NCBI GenBank assembly: GCA_963575745.1
Contig: CAUYUJ010015014.1
Location: 203,218-267,217 of the forward strand
From: Prorocentrum cordatum
Taxonomy: Eukaryota > Sar > Dinophyceae > Prorocentrales > Prorocentraceae
DNA: 64,000 nt
Direction of reading: 5' to 3'
Position 1 is the stretch's first letter, and each line of letters begins with the position of its first letter. Of this stretch, positions 11,775 to 23,310 are shown one piece after another. A model generated the notes under the pieces. It saw only the letters and a list, made by a program, of their open reading frames with translations, was not told the origin of the DNA and made no database searches. A program made the position numbers and the translations under genes.

Positions 11775-12600
11775 AGGAGCAGGAGGAGGAGGAGGAGGAG
11801 GAGGAGGAGGAGGAGGAGGAGGAGAAGAGGGGAGGGACGGTGAATGGGAGGACGGTGGTGTTAGGCACAGGAGTTGGTTGAGGAGGAGGAGGAGGAGGCG
11901 GATGAGGGGGAGCGGGATCAGGAGAAGGAGGAGGAGGAGGAGGAAGAGGAGGAGGGGGAAGAGGGCGGAAAGGGGGAGAGGGAAGGAAGAAGGAGGAGGA
12001 AGAGGGGGAGGATGGGGATGACAAGGCAAATAAGGGGGGTGAGGAGCAGGGGGAGAGGGAGGTGAGGAGGACGAGGAGGATGAGGAGGAGGAGGATAATG
12101 TGAAGGAGAAGAGGGCGGAGGAGGAGGAGGAGGAGGAGGAGGAGGAGGGAGGAGGAGGAGGAGGAGGAGAGGAGGAGGAGGAGGAGGAGGAGGAGGAGGA
12201 GGAGGAGAGGCGGAGGAGAAGGAAGGAGGAAGACGAGGAGAAGATGGGGCAGGCAGGAGGAGGAGGAGGAGGATAATGAGGAGGAGGAGGAGGAGGAGGA
12301 GGAGGCGGAGGAGGGGAGGAGGGTGGAGGAGAACGAGGAGGATGAGGCGGAGGAGGAGGAGGATGAGGAGGAGGAGGCGGATGAGGGGGAGGAGGAGGAG
12401 GAGGAGGCGGAGGAGGAGGAGGAGGCGGATGAGGGGGAGAGGGTGGAGGAGAATGAGGAGGAGGAGGCGGAGGAGGGTGAGGAGGAGGAGGAGGAGCAGG
12501 AGGAAGGGGATCGTGGCGGGGAGGAGGATGAGGAGGCGGATGAGGGGGAGGGGGAGAAGGAGGAGGAGGGGGAGACGGAGGAGGGGTGGTAGGGGGAGGA
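11775..12600. repeat. Long (GGA)n / (GAGGCG)n purine tract
   Basis: More than 800 bp of almost pure GGA triplets with interspersed GAT, GCG and GAA. The strand asymmetry is nearly complete (purine on +). Long Pro/Ser or Glu/Arg frames through it are artefacts. Such homopurine tracts can form triplex DNA and are difficult to assemble, so the length is uncertain. Confidence 0.9.
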
Positions 12601-13149
12601 GGACGGCTGCCCCTTCTCACCGCAACTGCGGGGGAGGGCGGCCGCGGCGGGTGGGGGTGGGGATACCGCTCTCCGCAGGTGTGTACTGGGCCACCGCCCT
12701 CTGGCTGGGTGGAGCTGCTGGCGGACGGAGGCCGCTGCCCCCCCCAGGTACATACGGCAGTGTCGTTTAACAGATCCCGATCCGCATCCGCATCCCCATC
12801 CCCAGTATAGGATCCCCACCATCCCACCACCCCAGATGGGGATTTGCCCCTTGAAAGCCGAAGGGAACAGCCTATATCCCCATCTAGAGGGGTAAATTGG
12901 CCACTGGGGCCCAGGCCACGCCAGTGGGGATACGGCAAAACCTTGAGACCCAGGCTTTGCATTCCCAGATCTCTGCCGATATGATCTTTTCGGTCCCGGC
13001 GTTCTTCCTCGATGTAGGCCTCTTGGGTCTATCATCGGTCCCCGGGACCATCCCACACAGGCGACGTCTTGAGTTTGTTCAGTACGCGGTCCCCAGAAGT
13101 CCTGACCCTTTCTCCAGAGCAGGTTTTGTATCCTGAATCGTTTCCTGAG
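12601..13149. other. Unassigned spacer
   Basis: Ordinary GC-rich DNA. One small inverted pair, AGATGGGGAT (near 12833) and ATCCCCATCT (near 12874). No gene supported. Confidence 0.3.
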
Positions 13150-13225
13150 GCCCAGTGGCCCAGCAAGGGCCCCCGGAGGCAGAAAATTGCCAAATCCTTT
13201 CCGTCGTGTTTTTCTCCTTTCGAAC
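13150..13225. repeat. Dispersed repeat E, copy 2
   Basis: Second copy of the 75-bp repeat at 11693-11770 (shared CAAGGGCCCCCG and TTTCCGTCGTGTTT). Confidence 0.5.
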
Positions 13226-13424
13226 GGAGCGATCGTGTCTTAGATGTCAAGTGGGCCCAGGACGAAAAACGACGCTTGGAGAATGGCTCGGGAGCTGCGG
13301 GAGCGTGCCTCCCGTCGGTGCGATCGAGACACGGCCAGGTACTGCGGCGCCGGCGACACGCCATGCCGTGCAAATTGACAGCGTGGCGTTCCGCGGGACA
13401 GGAGTCAGAGGTGGAAATCGAAGA

Positions 13425-13616
13425 AAAAACAAACGCCATAAACATAAACTGTTGGCGCTCCGCTCGGTTTTCTTGGATCCGCGCCATGGGCCCCCCGACG
13501 GCGCCTCCCGCGCTGCCCCTGGCGCGCTCCGCGCGCCAGGGAGGGGGGCCCAGCGCGGATCCAAGAAATCCGCGCGGAGTGCTAAATATTCCTGTTTATG
13601 GCGTGCTTTTTTTTTT
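13425..13616. mobile_element. MITE-like family A, copy 1
   Basis: Fold-back element of about 190 bp. Left arm AACGCCATAAACATAAACTG, then TCTTGGATCCGCGC; the right arm is the reverse complement (GCGCGGATCCAAGAAATCC, then GTTTATGGCGTGC). The centre holds CTGGCGCGC and GCGCGCCAGGG. No ORF. Copies 2-4 lie at 21240, 27431 and 31038. Family B copy 1 begins 4 bp after its right end. Confidence 0.8.
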
Positions 13617-13620
13617 CTAG

Positions 13621-13775
13621 GAACTATACCGCTACCCGTCCTTAGCTTTCCCTTCTATTCGGCCTCCTGGGACGCTCTCGTCGCCATCGCTGGATTCGCT
13701 TCAAAATTTTGGTCGGCACGCACCCCGGGAGAGGTCCGCTGGATGGGTACCTTATGGTTTCCCCTCAACGTGTCG
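13621..13775. mobile_element. MITE-like family B, copy 1
   Basis: About 150 bp sharing the core GCTGGATTCGCTTC, TTTGGTC.G.ACGCACC and a terminal GGTTTCCCC with copies at 27222 and 58370. Ends carry imperfect inverted repeats (ACTATACCGCTACC left, GGATGGGTACC right). Directly abuts family A copy 1. Confidence 0.65.
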
Positions 13776-14189
13776 CCCCGCTCCGGGGCGGGGAGCTCGG
13801 AAAAAACTCGAGACGTTGACGCTTGGAAACGGGTACTTGGATAACGAGTCGAGCCGAAACAGGATAAGCCAGAATTAGCTGCGCGATTGAAAAAATACCC
13901 CCCCGTCAGGGGGGTCGCCCTCCTTTTGTGTACGGCCGGCGAATAAAATCGCCCCCGTTCCAGATATTCGTTGGGCGTCGCGTTGGCCGTCGTCATCCCG
14001 TCGTCGTCGTCGTCGTCGTCCGTCCTTGCCCCAAGACTGCACGATGCCCGCGCAGCACACCTCCCCTAATATAAGCCATGCGCAAAGGGTCGTCATCGTC
14101 GTGTCGTGTCGTCCGTCGTCGTCGTCATGGTGACTTTTGCATTAGCCACAGTAGAACGGTCATGCCTCTGAAACTGAAGTATGGCTTCC
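13776..14189. other. Spacer with (CGT)n tracts
   Basis: A small hairpin of C- and G-runs (13900-13916) and CGT triplet runs at about 13990-14025 and 14090-14130. No gene. Confidence 0.4.
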
Positions 14190-17100
14190 GCAGTGACCGA
14201 CTGGATTGTCATGTCAGCGCGGATGTCTTCCCATGCCAATCAATTCGACCAGCGTGCGGCGCGCGTACGCGCGTGGTGAGTCCTGTACGGCCCGTAATAG
14301 AACAATAGCCGTGTTTTCCTGGCGATCCATCGGTTTTCCGCGTAAAACTTGTTTCAGGACAAGCTGGTCAAGTGGACCAGCATGCGCGCGCGCGGCCGAG
14401 CGTGGCGAATTTATTACGGTCCACACTAGAAGCGTTGCCATGTTTCCCTGGACGCTACAGCGAAACCTCATCGTTGGCCGATTGGAACTTCACGGTAACA
14501 TAGGTTCTATCACGTGTCAACCAATTGGAGAAGCGCGCAACGCGCGCGCGTGCTGATTTTGTTGTATGGTTTACAATGGAGAGGTCGCCCCTTTGCCTTA
14601 GAGGTTAAAGATATCCTGATTTGCAAGTTCGCACGGGGCCATCACATGTCCATCTACTGGGCCAGCGCGCGACGCGCGCCATGTTGCCTTTAAATCGGAA
14701 GTTGCAACTAGCCGTGACGGGTTGGATGTCCATCACATGTTCATCATGTGGGCCAGCGTGCGACGAGCGTGCGCGCGCAGCCGCGCGTTGTCAGTTCTGT
14801 CGCCAGGCTGCCCTAGACATTAAACTCCGCCGTTAGGTGTAAGCGATGAAAATGCCAAGTCGACATGGCTGCCGTCGCACGTCAGTCAAATGAGCCAGCG
14901 TGCTACGCGCGCGCGAGCGCCGTCGGGCCCGTATGGTTCACATGGGAAAAATTGACATGCTGTTGTGGAATCAGAAATGAAGCGTCAGCGGTGGCAGATT
15001 AGTTTTCCGAGTTAACGTGGCCCCCGGCATATGTCAATACATGTGATCGGCGCGCGACGCGCGCACGCTCGCGCGCGCGCGGCCGTTCATGGTGAGCTCT
15101 GTATGGTCTACGACAGGAGAGTCGCCATTTTGTGTCAGTCGCTAAACTGAACACCGCGACCATCACATGTCAATCGTCAATCTATTAGGCCAGCGCGCGG
15201 CGCGAACACGCCTGCGCGCGCGCCCGCGGCGGCGCGCGATTAGTTCTGCGCGCCCGAAAACTGGAACGGGAGCCGCGTTGTCTTGGCGATGCAATGAACC
15301 GCTGGAGGTGGCCGAGTGGATTTACAGATTATCGTGGGTTCCACTGCGTGTCGATCAACTGGACTGGCGCGCCTCGCGCGCGCGTTCGCGGCTGCGCGTG
15401 TAGAGTGTTCCATGGTCCAAAGTCGCCACGTTGTTTTGCTAGCAAGAGCGTGCACTTTTCCGCGATGACCGCATGGATTTCCAGGTGAACATGCGTTACA
15501 TCACATGTCAATCAAATGGGCCGACCAGCGCGCGACGTGCGCGCGCGAGCACGCGGCCGCGCGCGTCGCGTTCTGCATGGTCCTCAAGAGAGAGGCCGCC
15601 GTGCTGTCCTCTGATTTAGTGCGAACGATACAGGCGTCTCCACGTTTTCTTAGAAGCTGAACCCTTACCAGTGACCAGTTGGAGCTCCAATTGGAGATTC
15701 GGCCCATCACGCCTCGACGAATTGGGCCGGCATGCGGTGCGAGCGCGGCCGCGCGTGATGAACTCTGTCCAGCGTAGGCCGGAAGAGCGGCCACCATGTC
15801 TTCCGAACTGAAGTGAGTCTTTAGCGGTGGCCGATTGGATTCCCCCAGCCAGTACTAGTTCCGCGCCGCATGCGACGGGCCGTCGCGCGCGCTGGCGCGC
15901 GCAGCCGCGCGCGGTGTTTTCTGCGTGGTCCACGGCAGGAACGCCTTCATTCCTTGTTGGAACGTGCAGTGAGCGGTGACCGATGGGGTTTTCAGCTTGA
16001 CGTGGGCCTCGTAATAGTTCCATTTTGTTAGACCAGCGCGCGCGGTCGCGCGCCCGCCCGCGGCCGCGCGCGATGATTCCAGCATGGCCCACAACAGAGC
16101 AGTCGCAATGTTGTCATGGAAACAATAGTGGACCGCAGAGGTGGCGGTGGATCTCACTGCGCGGAAATCAAGTTACCCCGCGCGCGGCGCGCGCGCCCGC
16201 GCGGTCGCACGTGATGGTTTCTGTTGGGCCTTCATCAGGAGATCCGTCTTGTTGTCATGGAAAACGGCGTGAACCCTCAGCAGTGACACACTGGGTTTCC
16301 AAGCCAAGATTTGGCACCAACGCGCGCCAATCACGTGGGCCAGCGCGCGGCGCCCGCGCGCGGTGACAGCTTCGATTTTCCAGCCGTCACGGGTTTAATT
16401 ACATGCCCATCTAAACGGCCAGCGTGCGACGCGCGCGCGCGGCCGTGAGTCTCGCGCGGCCTACAGCAGAAACGTCGCCATGTGTATCCACGTGGAGCGT
16501 TCAATGGAAAGTGGCCGATTTGCTTCCCAACTGACCATGGTTTTCATCGCAGGGCAATCAAGTGGACTGGCGTGCCGCGTGCGTGCGCGCGCGGGGCCGC
16601 GCGTGGTGAGCTCTGCGTGGCCCCAAATAGAATGTCGCCACGTTGTCTTGGGAATTGCAATGACCCCTGGGCGGTGGGATTGGAGCTCCAAGGCAACATG
16701 GCCCCACCGCATCTCGATGCTTCGGCCAGCGTGCGACGCGCGCACGGGGGCGCACGCGCGCGCCACGCTGCCCTGAAACGCGAAGTGGGCCCTCAGCGGT
16801 GGCCGATTGGATTCCCAAGTTGCTCTGGATCCCATCGCGCGTCATTCAAGTGGAGCAGCGAGCGACGCGCGCACGCGCGTGCGGCCGCGCATGGTGAGTT
16901 CTGGTTTGTTTACGATGGGTCTGTCGCCAGGTTGCTCTTTGACGTATGAAGGCTTAGCTTTGACGGATTGACTTTCCAAGCCAACGTCGGTTCCATTGCG
17001 CCCAGCCATGGGGTCACCGCGCGGCGCGCGTTCGCGCGCGCAGGCGCTCGCGGCCGCGCGCGGTGAGTTCTGCAAGGACCACGGCCGGGAAGTCGCCGTG

Positions 17101-18345
17101 CGATATTGGAAACTCTGCGAAGCCTTAGCGGTGGCCGATTGGATTTCTACGCTCGCATGGGCTCTGCAATGCCCATCTAGTGGACCGCGTGCGGCGCGCG
17201 AGCGGCGTCGCGCACCCGCCAGCGGACGCGCGCGATTTTCCCGCATGGCTCACAACAGAAACGTCGTCATGTTGCCCTGGACAGCAGTGAACCCTTAGTG
17301 GTGGCCCGTTGGGTTGTTTAGGTCAACGCGGGTTTCTTCGCGCCGCAATCAGGCGACCCCGCGTGCACTGCGCGTGCGCGCGTGCGCGCGCCATCGCACG
17401 GTCGCGCGCGGTGCGTTCTGTTTGGCCCAGGATAACAGGAATGCGATGCTGCTCGAGACGCTACAGTGGCTTCTTTAGAGGCTGCCCCTTGGGTTTTCAA
17501 GTGCACATGGGTTCCGTCGCGCCCATCGAAGGGGCCAGCGCGCGGCGCGCCCGCTGCCGCGCACGGTGAGTTCCTTCTGTGCTGGCCACAGAAGACACGC
17601 CCCCAGGTTGTCTTGGAGTCTTGGCGATGGCAGATTTGATTTTCAAGCCAAGCCGGGTGCAATCGCATGTCCATTTAGTGGACCATCGCGCGACGCGCGT
17701 GCGCGACGCGCGCGCGCGCGCTCGCGCCCGCGCAAGCGCTGCCGCGCGCGATGAGCTGTGTCTGGTCCATACTAGGAGCGTTGCCATGATGTTCTGGGAA
17801 CTACTGTGAACCATCAGCGGTGGCCGATTGGATTTTCAAGTCAACAGTGCTCCAGGCAAGCGCCCATCAAGTGGGTTCGCGTGCAACGCGCGTGCGTTTG
17901 CACGCGCGCGCCGCCGCGCGTGGTGAGTTCCGTTTGGTCAACGATGGAAAGTCGCCATGTTGCCACGCAGTCCTGCCCATTAATCTTCAACCCTCAGCTC
18001 TGACCGATGGGGGTTCCAATTCAATCAAGTGGATCCGCGTGCGATGCGCGTGCGCCCGCGCGGCCTTGAGTGGTGACGTGTGTACCTCCACGAGAAAATG
18101 TCGCCATGCTGTCTGGGAAATTGAAGCTAAACCTTCGCGGTGACCCTTGGGACCCTGTGGAGAAGGTGTCCATCTCGTGCCAATCAGGTCGACCAGCGTG
18201 CGACGCGAGTGCGCGCGCTGTCCACAATACAAGCCTTCCCATGGTACCTTGGAAAGTGAAGTGGGGACGTTGGCTGTGGCCGACTGGAGTTCCAAGTGGA
18301 GATTGGTTCCGACACGTTTCAACCGACTGGACTAGCGTCCCAATG
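14190..18345. repeat. CpG-rich satellite array, about 27 diverged monomers
   Basis: About 4.1 kb of head-to-tail monomers averaging about 150 bp (roughly 90-200). Each monomer has CCAGCGCGCGACGCGCG followed by alternating CG, then GTGAGTTCTG.ATGGTC, then GTCGCCATGTTGTC..GG, then GCGGTGGCCGATTGGATT. Examples start near 14645, 15508, 16405, 16550, 17862 and 18183. Monomers are strongly diverged, so the array is old or not under homogenisation. The alternating CG block is a Z-DNA-prone sequence and the densest CpG region in the window. Frames crossing it are composition artefacts. Confidence 0.85.
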
Positions 18346-18379
18346 CGAGGCCACAAAATGAATCTAAGGTTGGTTTTGC

Positions 18380-19340
18380 TGTCTTGGGCTTTCTTGGGGC
18401 CTATTGGGTTGTGATGAGCGTCTTGAAGCCTTCTTGGTTTGTTTTTGGTTGTTCTTGGTCGATAATGGGCCGTGTTGGGGCCAGGTTGGGACACGTTGGG
18501 CCGTTTCGGGGCCTTCCTGGGGGCTTCTCAGGTCGTCTTGGAGCCTTGGGGGGCCTGAGGTGGCGAGAACATGAAAACCTGCGCAGCACCGTAAGCAACT
18601 CGAAGATGTTTGTCTCGAGGGGCTTTCTTCTGGGTCTTCGGTGTCAGAAAATGTGTCGAGGTCGCTTTCGACCCCGGGGGAGACTGTGCACCTGGCGCCG
18701 GCTGGTGACATGTGTCCAGACCGTTCTGCAGCTCCCCGCGGCCGTTCTGGAGCTCTCTGCCGAGGTGGGTTCCCCGTAAGTGCCGTTCCCGTGACCGCGG
18801 GGCCGCCGCTTGTCCAGCAGAGCTGTGTTTCTCCTGCCGCTGCGGAAGCCATCGAGAGACCTGTTCGTCGCGGGAGGGCTTTGTTGCTTGGGTGGCTGAG
18901 GGAGAGGGAAGCCGAGGAAGAAAAGGACAGGACATTTCGCAGGTCTCCGCAGATGTCTTGCGGGTCTTCAGTTGGATCCCTTCACGGGCCTCTGAGGGGG
19001 AGGGAGCGCGCTCGAGCCATCCTTGGAGCCTCTTTGGGGCCTCTGGCCTGGTTGCGTCTTTGGAATCCTCCTCGGGGCCTCTCGTGCCCTGTGGACGACA
19101 GTTGCCTTCGGTTCTTCTCGCCACCGTGCCTGGCAGAGGCCTCTGTTGTCACCTTCACGGCCTCTTGGAAGTCCTCTTGGGAGCCCCTTGGTGGCCTTTC
19201 GGAGGCCATTGGGGGGGGAGGGCTTCTGAAAGCGCTTATGTGCTCGTTCTGGAGGCCCTTTTGGCAGTCTCCTCTGGATCCTTCTCTGGTGCCAAGCCGG
19301 CCCAAAGGTCCCCCAGACGGCTCACTGATCTTGCCAGGAG
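18380..19340. repeat. GGGGCCTCTTGG-type degenerate repeat (copy 2)
   Basis: Loose repeats of TTGGGGCC, CTTGGAGCCT and GGGGCCTCT blocks, the same family as 7275-8310, follow straight on from the CpG satellite. A 289-codon frame stays open, but its Arg/Ser/Pro-rich translation without splice-like borders does not convince me. Confidence 0.5.
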
Positions 19341-19975
19341 GTTTTGGGACGGACCTCTGGGACCATCTCAGGGCATGTAGGAAGCTTGTTTCCCAGTCGC
19401 GCTCCCAAAGCCTCGGGAAATGTCACGCGACATATTCAGGGCGAGCCAATAGAGCGCCTGAAACTGCCCCGCCATCGGGCGTACGATTCTTGTCGGTGGA
19501 TCGCCCCTGACCAGGCCCATCCCGGGCCCAGGGTCGGTGAAGGCGCATCCCTGGCCACGCCGGGGCGCGTACACACCGCTCTTGGAACCAGGATGGGCTT
19601 TGCCAGGGCCGGTGAGCACGGATGATTGTGGATGCCATGACAATGGCCACCCTATCATTCCGATCAGTGAATGAACATGTGTGTCTAAAGTGTAGGGACA
19701 ATGTACTGTACATGTTTACAACGTGTGTCTCACATGCTTAAGACACGTGTAAAACATGTGTTTGACATCTGGAAATCATTAAGCAAGATGCTTCCTATCC
19801 ATTGGTCGTCGTCCACAAACGTACGAGTCTCCGTCTCTCTACATGATGAGAGTCCTGCAATCCTACAAGGCCCCTTGGGCTCTCCACTCGGTGCGCGGTG
19901 GCGGAGCTCTAGCACGAGCCGCTTGGAGGGATAAGACCGGCCGAACGCAGAGGCGAGGTGTGACGAAGACGCGGG
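19341..19975. other. Spacer with ACATGTGT-type motif cluster
   Basis: Between 19690 and 19770 the motifs ACATGT, ACACGTGT and CACATG recur about seven times. Otherwise nothing recognised. Confidence 0.35.
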
Positions 19976-19987
19976 CGGAGAGGAAGA

Positions 19988-20235
19988 GTGAGGAGGAGGA
20001 GGAGGAGGAGGAGGAGGAGGTGGAGGAGGAGGAGGAGGAGGAGGAGGGAGGGAGGGGGGAGGAGGAGAGGGGGGGAGGAGGAGGAGGAGGAGGAGGAGGG
20101 AGGAGGGAGGAGGGAGGGAGGAGAGGAGGAGGAGGAGGAGGAGGAGGGAGGAGGGGAGGAAGAGGAGGAGGAGGAGGAGGAGGAGGAGGAGGAGGAGGCA
20201 GGAGGAGGGAGGAGGAGGAGGCGGAGGAGGAGCAG
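19988..20235. repeat. (GGA)n microsatellite
   Basis: About 250 bp of GGA/GGGA repeats. Open frames through it on both strands are artefacts. Confidence 0.9.
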
Positions 20236-21239
20236 GGGTTTGGGAGGCACGCGCTGACCGAGCGAGCACGCGGTGGCAAGCTGTGTGGCGAGGCGCTCCA
20301 GAAAGCAAGCGCCTCGCCGTCGAGGTCCCGAGGGGGGCTGCCCCGCCTCCTCCGCGGCGGGAGCCGGCGGAAGCAAGAACCGGCGGCGGGTCTGCCAGGC
20401 GGAAGATCGGGGGCAGGCACGGTGTACGGTCGGACTGAGGTATAGGATCGAGGTCGGCTCGGATGTTCTGTGTGTTTGGCCGGCGGAGGGTCTCATGTTC
20501 TCGAGGGGTGCTCTTCTGGCCGAGGTCCGGCTGCACGCCAGGAGTGTCGCATGCAGGGCTTTGGAGCCAGCCACGCGGATCCGCCGCCCCCAGGGATGGT
20601 GCAAAAGTGGGAGGCGGTGCGGTGCAAGCCCAACTGACTGGCGGACCCGAAGCCGACAGAGGCAAAACCGAGGAGCCCCACGAATTCCGCACCCAGGGGC
20701 GCCAGAACGGAGGAAGGAAGGCAGGCAAGAGGCTGCGGAAGGATGAGGAGGAGGAGATGTTTTGGCCTCGAACTGTTTCGTCATTCGTGACACTCGCGTA
20801 CGGTTCCGAGGAAAAGGCGGAACAGATCGGCTACACGTGACCCGTCGTTGGGGTGGCCCTTCTCTTGCCCAGGGTAATTCATGTCGGGTCTGACATTCCT
20901 CGATAGCGCTTCCGGCGCTGGTAAGCGCCGGGAAAACCACCTACGTGGGCTGATTCCCCAACCCTATCTGTAGCATTGTCAGAGACTTTGGCTCAGCGTG
21001 TCGCTCGCAGGTTCTGACCCAACATGCTTCAGGCCCACACGCTATCCGCCGTCCCACTCGTAGACGTCAGCGTCGCGAGGTTGTGCCAGCCTCCCGCCCC
21101 GCAGAGCAGAGCGGCACGCGATCCGTTCGCCAGGCATTGCCTGCCGCCGGGGCCGCCGCCGCGACTCGCTCTGCGAAGGTTCCCGACCGTATCCCCCTTC
21201 TCGTCTGCCCCGATCGTGCGTGTAGCCGAGATCAGGTGA
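20236..21239. other. Unassigned spacer
   Basis: Ordinary GC-rich DNA; no exon, RNA gene or repeat could be supported. Confidence 0.3.
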
Positions 21240-21428
21240 ACGAAGAATGACATAAACATAAAAACTCGGAGGTCCGCGCGGATCTCCTGGATCGGCGTTG
21301 GAGCCCCCTGGCGGCGCCTTCGGCGCCGCCCATGGCGCCCTCCGCGCGTCACGGCGGGGGGTCCAGCGCCGATCCGAGAGATCCGCGCGGACCTCCGAGT
21401 TGTTATGTTTGTGTCAGTCTTCGCTCCC
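21240..21428. mobile_element. MITE-like family A, copy 2
   Basis: The most complete copy. Left end ACGAAGAATGACATAAACAT, then ACTCGGAGGTCCGCGCGGAT; the right end is the near-perfect reverse complement, finishing GTTATGTTTGTGTCAGTCTT. Arms are about 55 bp with few mismatches by eye. Central GGCGCCTTCGGCGCC stem. No ORF. Confidence 0.85.
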
Positions 21429-21824
21429 CTAGTGGAGATCGGTGGGCGTCGCGGAGGGGAGCCCGCCTCGGGCGCCTGCCAGGTGCGCGCTACTACTGGC
21501 ACGTGGGCACGCAGACCACGCAGTGGGAGCGTCCACGGCGCGGCCCTCGGGCGTGTGGCCCCCGGCGTCTGCTCCGTGCTCCTTCCTCTGCCGAGAGGGG
21601 AGGGGTCTCGTGTCCGGAAGGGGTCCTGGGCCCTGGGCTGCGAGCCTGCAGCCTTGGGCCGTCCATGTTGTGTGTGCGTCACAGGGGCTGCCTCGGAGCG
21701 GTGGTCATGGCAAGCACGGGGTCACACAGCCCCGTTGGGTCACGTGCCCAGCACGGGGGTCCCACTGGCACCGTTCGGCTCCCGAGGGCGCTCCCCGAGG
21801 GCTCCCGAGAGATTATAGAACCCG
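21429..21824. other. Unassigned spacer
   Basis: GC-rich sequence between a MITE copy and the nested satellites; no supported gene. Confidence 0.3.
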
Positions 21825-22095
21825 GAGGGCAGGCCTACCCTAGGCCTACCCCTAGGACTACCCCCTAACCCTACTCTAGGCCTACCCCTATGCCTGCCCC
21901 CTAGGCCTACCCCTAGGCCTACCCCTAGGCCTTTCTCCTAGGCCTACCCCTAGGCCCTACCCCCTAGGCCTAACCTAGGTCTATCCCTAGGCCTACCCCC
22001 TAGGGCTACCCTAGGCCTTCCCCCTAGGCCAATCTAGGTCTATTCCTAGGCCGTTCCCTTAGGCACACTCTAGGCTTACTCCCCTAGGCCGCCCG
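21825..22095. repeat. Satellite alpha (CTAGGCCTACCCC)n, left block
   Basis: About 20 copies of a 12-14 bp unit CTAGGCCTACCCC with small indels. The same unit reappears at 25215-25575, on the other side of satellites beta and gamma. Confidence 0.9.
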
Positions 22096-23150
22096 CCCGA
22101 CCCGACCCGCCAGTTCGTGTCCGACCCGTCCCAGTCCGACCCGCCCGTTGGGGTCCGCCCGACCCGACCCGACCCGCTCGTGAGGGTCCGCCCGACCCGT
22201 CCCGTCCCGACCCGACCCGTTAGGGTTCGATGCATCATACTTTAATGGCCCGCCCACCCGCCCCGACCCGCCCGTTAGGGCCCGCCCGACCCTGCAAGAC
22301 CTGCCCGTTGGGTTCTCGCGTGTCCCCTCCCGGCTGCATCATGTTTAATGTCTGGCCCGCCCGACCCGACCCGTTCGTTAGGGTCCCGCGGATTGGACCG
22401 ACCAACCCGTTAGGGTCCGCCCCTCCTGTCCCGACACGACCCGTTAGGGTTCTCGCGTGTCCACTCGATGACTCATCATATTGCAATGTCCCGCCCGCCT
22501 GCCACCACCCGCCCATTAGGATCCGTCCCGACCCGACCCGACCCGCCGGTTAGGGTCCGCCCGACCCGACCCGCCCGTTAGGGTCCGCCCGACCCGACGC
22601 GTCCGGACCCGATCTGGCAGGGTTCTCGCGCGTCCTTCCGTTGATGCATCATATTTCAATGTCCCGCCGACCCGACCCGACCCGCCGGTTAGGGTCCGAC
22701 CCGACCCGACATGGCCCGACCGTTAGGGTCTGCCCGACCCGTCCCGACCCGAGCCGCTAGGGTTCTCGCGTGTCCATTGGCACATGCATCATACTTTAAT
22801 GTCCCGCCCGCCTGCCCCGACCCGCCCGCTAGGGTCCGTCCCGACCCGACCCGACCCGCCCGTCAGGGTCCGCCCGACCCGACTGTTCCCGTCCCGATCC
22901 GACCCGTCAGGGTTCTCGCGTGTTTTTTCGCACATGCATTATATCTTAATGTCCCGCCCGCCCGACTCGACCCGCCCGTTAGGGTCCGACCCGTCCCGAC
23001 CCGATCCGCCCATCAGGGGCCGCTGGACCCGACCCGACCCGCCCGTTAGGGTCCGCCCGACCCGTCCCGTCCCGTCCTGTCCCGATCCGTGTCGCGATTG
23101 CACTCGCGCATGCATCATACTTCAAGTGGCATGCGTGCCATGGCTCTTGC
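22096..23150. repeat. Satellite beta (GACCCG / GTTAGGGTCCG), left block
   Basis: Short GACCCG and CCCGTTAGGGTCCGC units are arranged in a higher-order repeat of about 140-175 bp. Each larger unit contains GGTTCTCGCGTGTCC, then a CATGCATCATA-like piece, then TTTAATGTCCCGCC (starts near 22312, 22447, 22619, 22759, 22911). TTAGGG occurs in most units but not as a telomere array. Confidence 0.9.
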
Positions 23151-23154
23151 ACGA

Positions 23155-23310
23155 AACGGAGGGGGAAGGAGGAAGAGAAGGAGGAGGAGGAGGAGGAGGA
23201 GGAGGAGGAAGAGGAAGAGGAGTAGGAGGAGGAGGAAGAGGATGAGGAGGAAGAAGAGGAGAAGGAGGAGGAGGAGGAAAGGGGGGAGAGAGGGGACGAG
23301 AAATCGGAGA
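23155..23310. repeat. (GGA)n insert inside the satellite nest
   Basis: A GGA/GAA tract separates satellite beta from satellite gamma. Confidence 0.85.

Noticed and set aside
11670-13056. Very long minus-strand frames (over 400 codons) rich in Pro/Ser/Leu
   Set aside because: They translate the complement of the GGA tract; two frames are open at once and neither has any non-repetitive protein sequence.
14190-18345. CRISPR-like array
   Set aside because: Repeats are long, strongly diverged and of variable length without unique spacers; this is a satellite in a eukaryotic genome.
18641-19510. 289-codon frame after the CpG satellite
   Set aside because: Overlaps the GGGGCCTCTT degenerate repeat family and another frame of similar length; composition matches the repeat rather than a protein.
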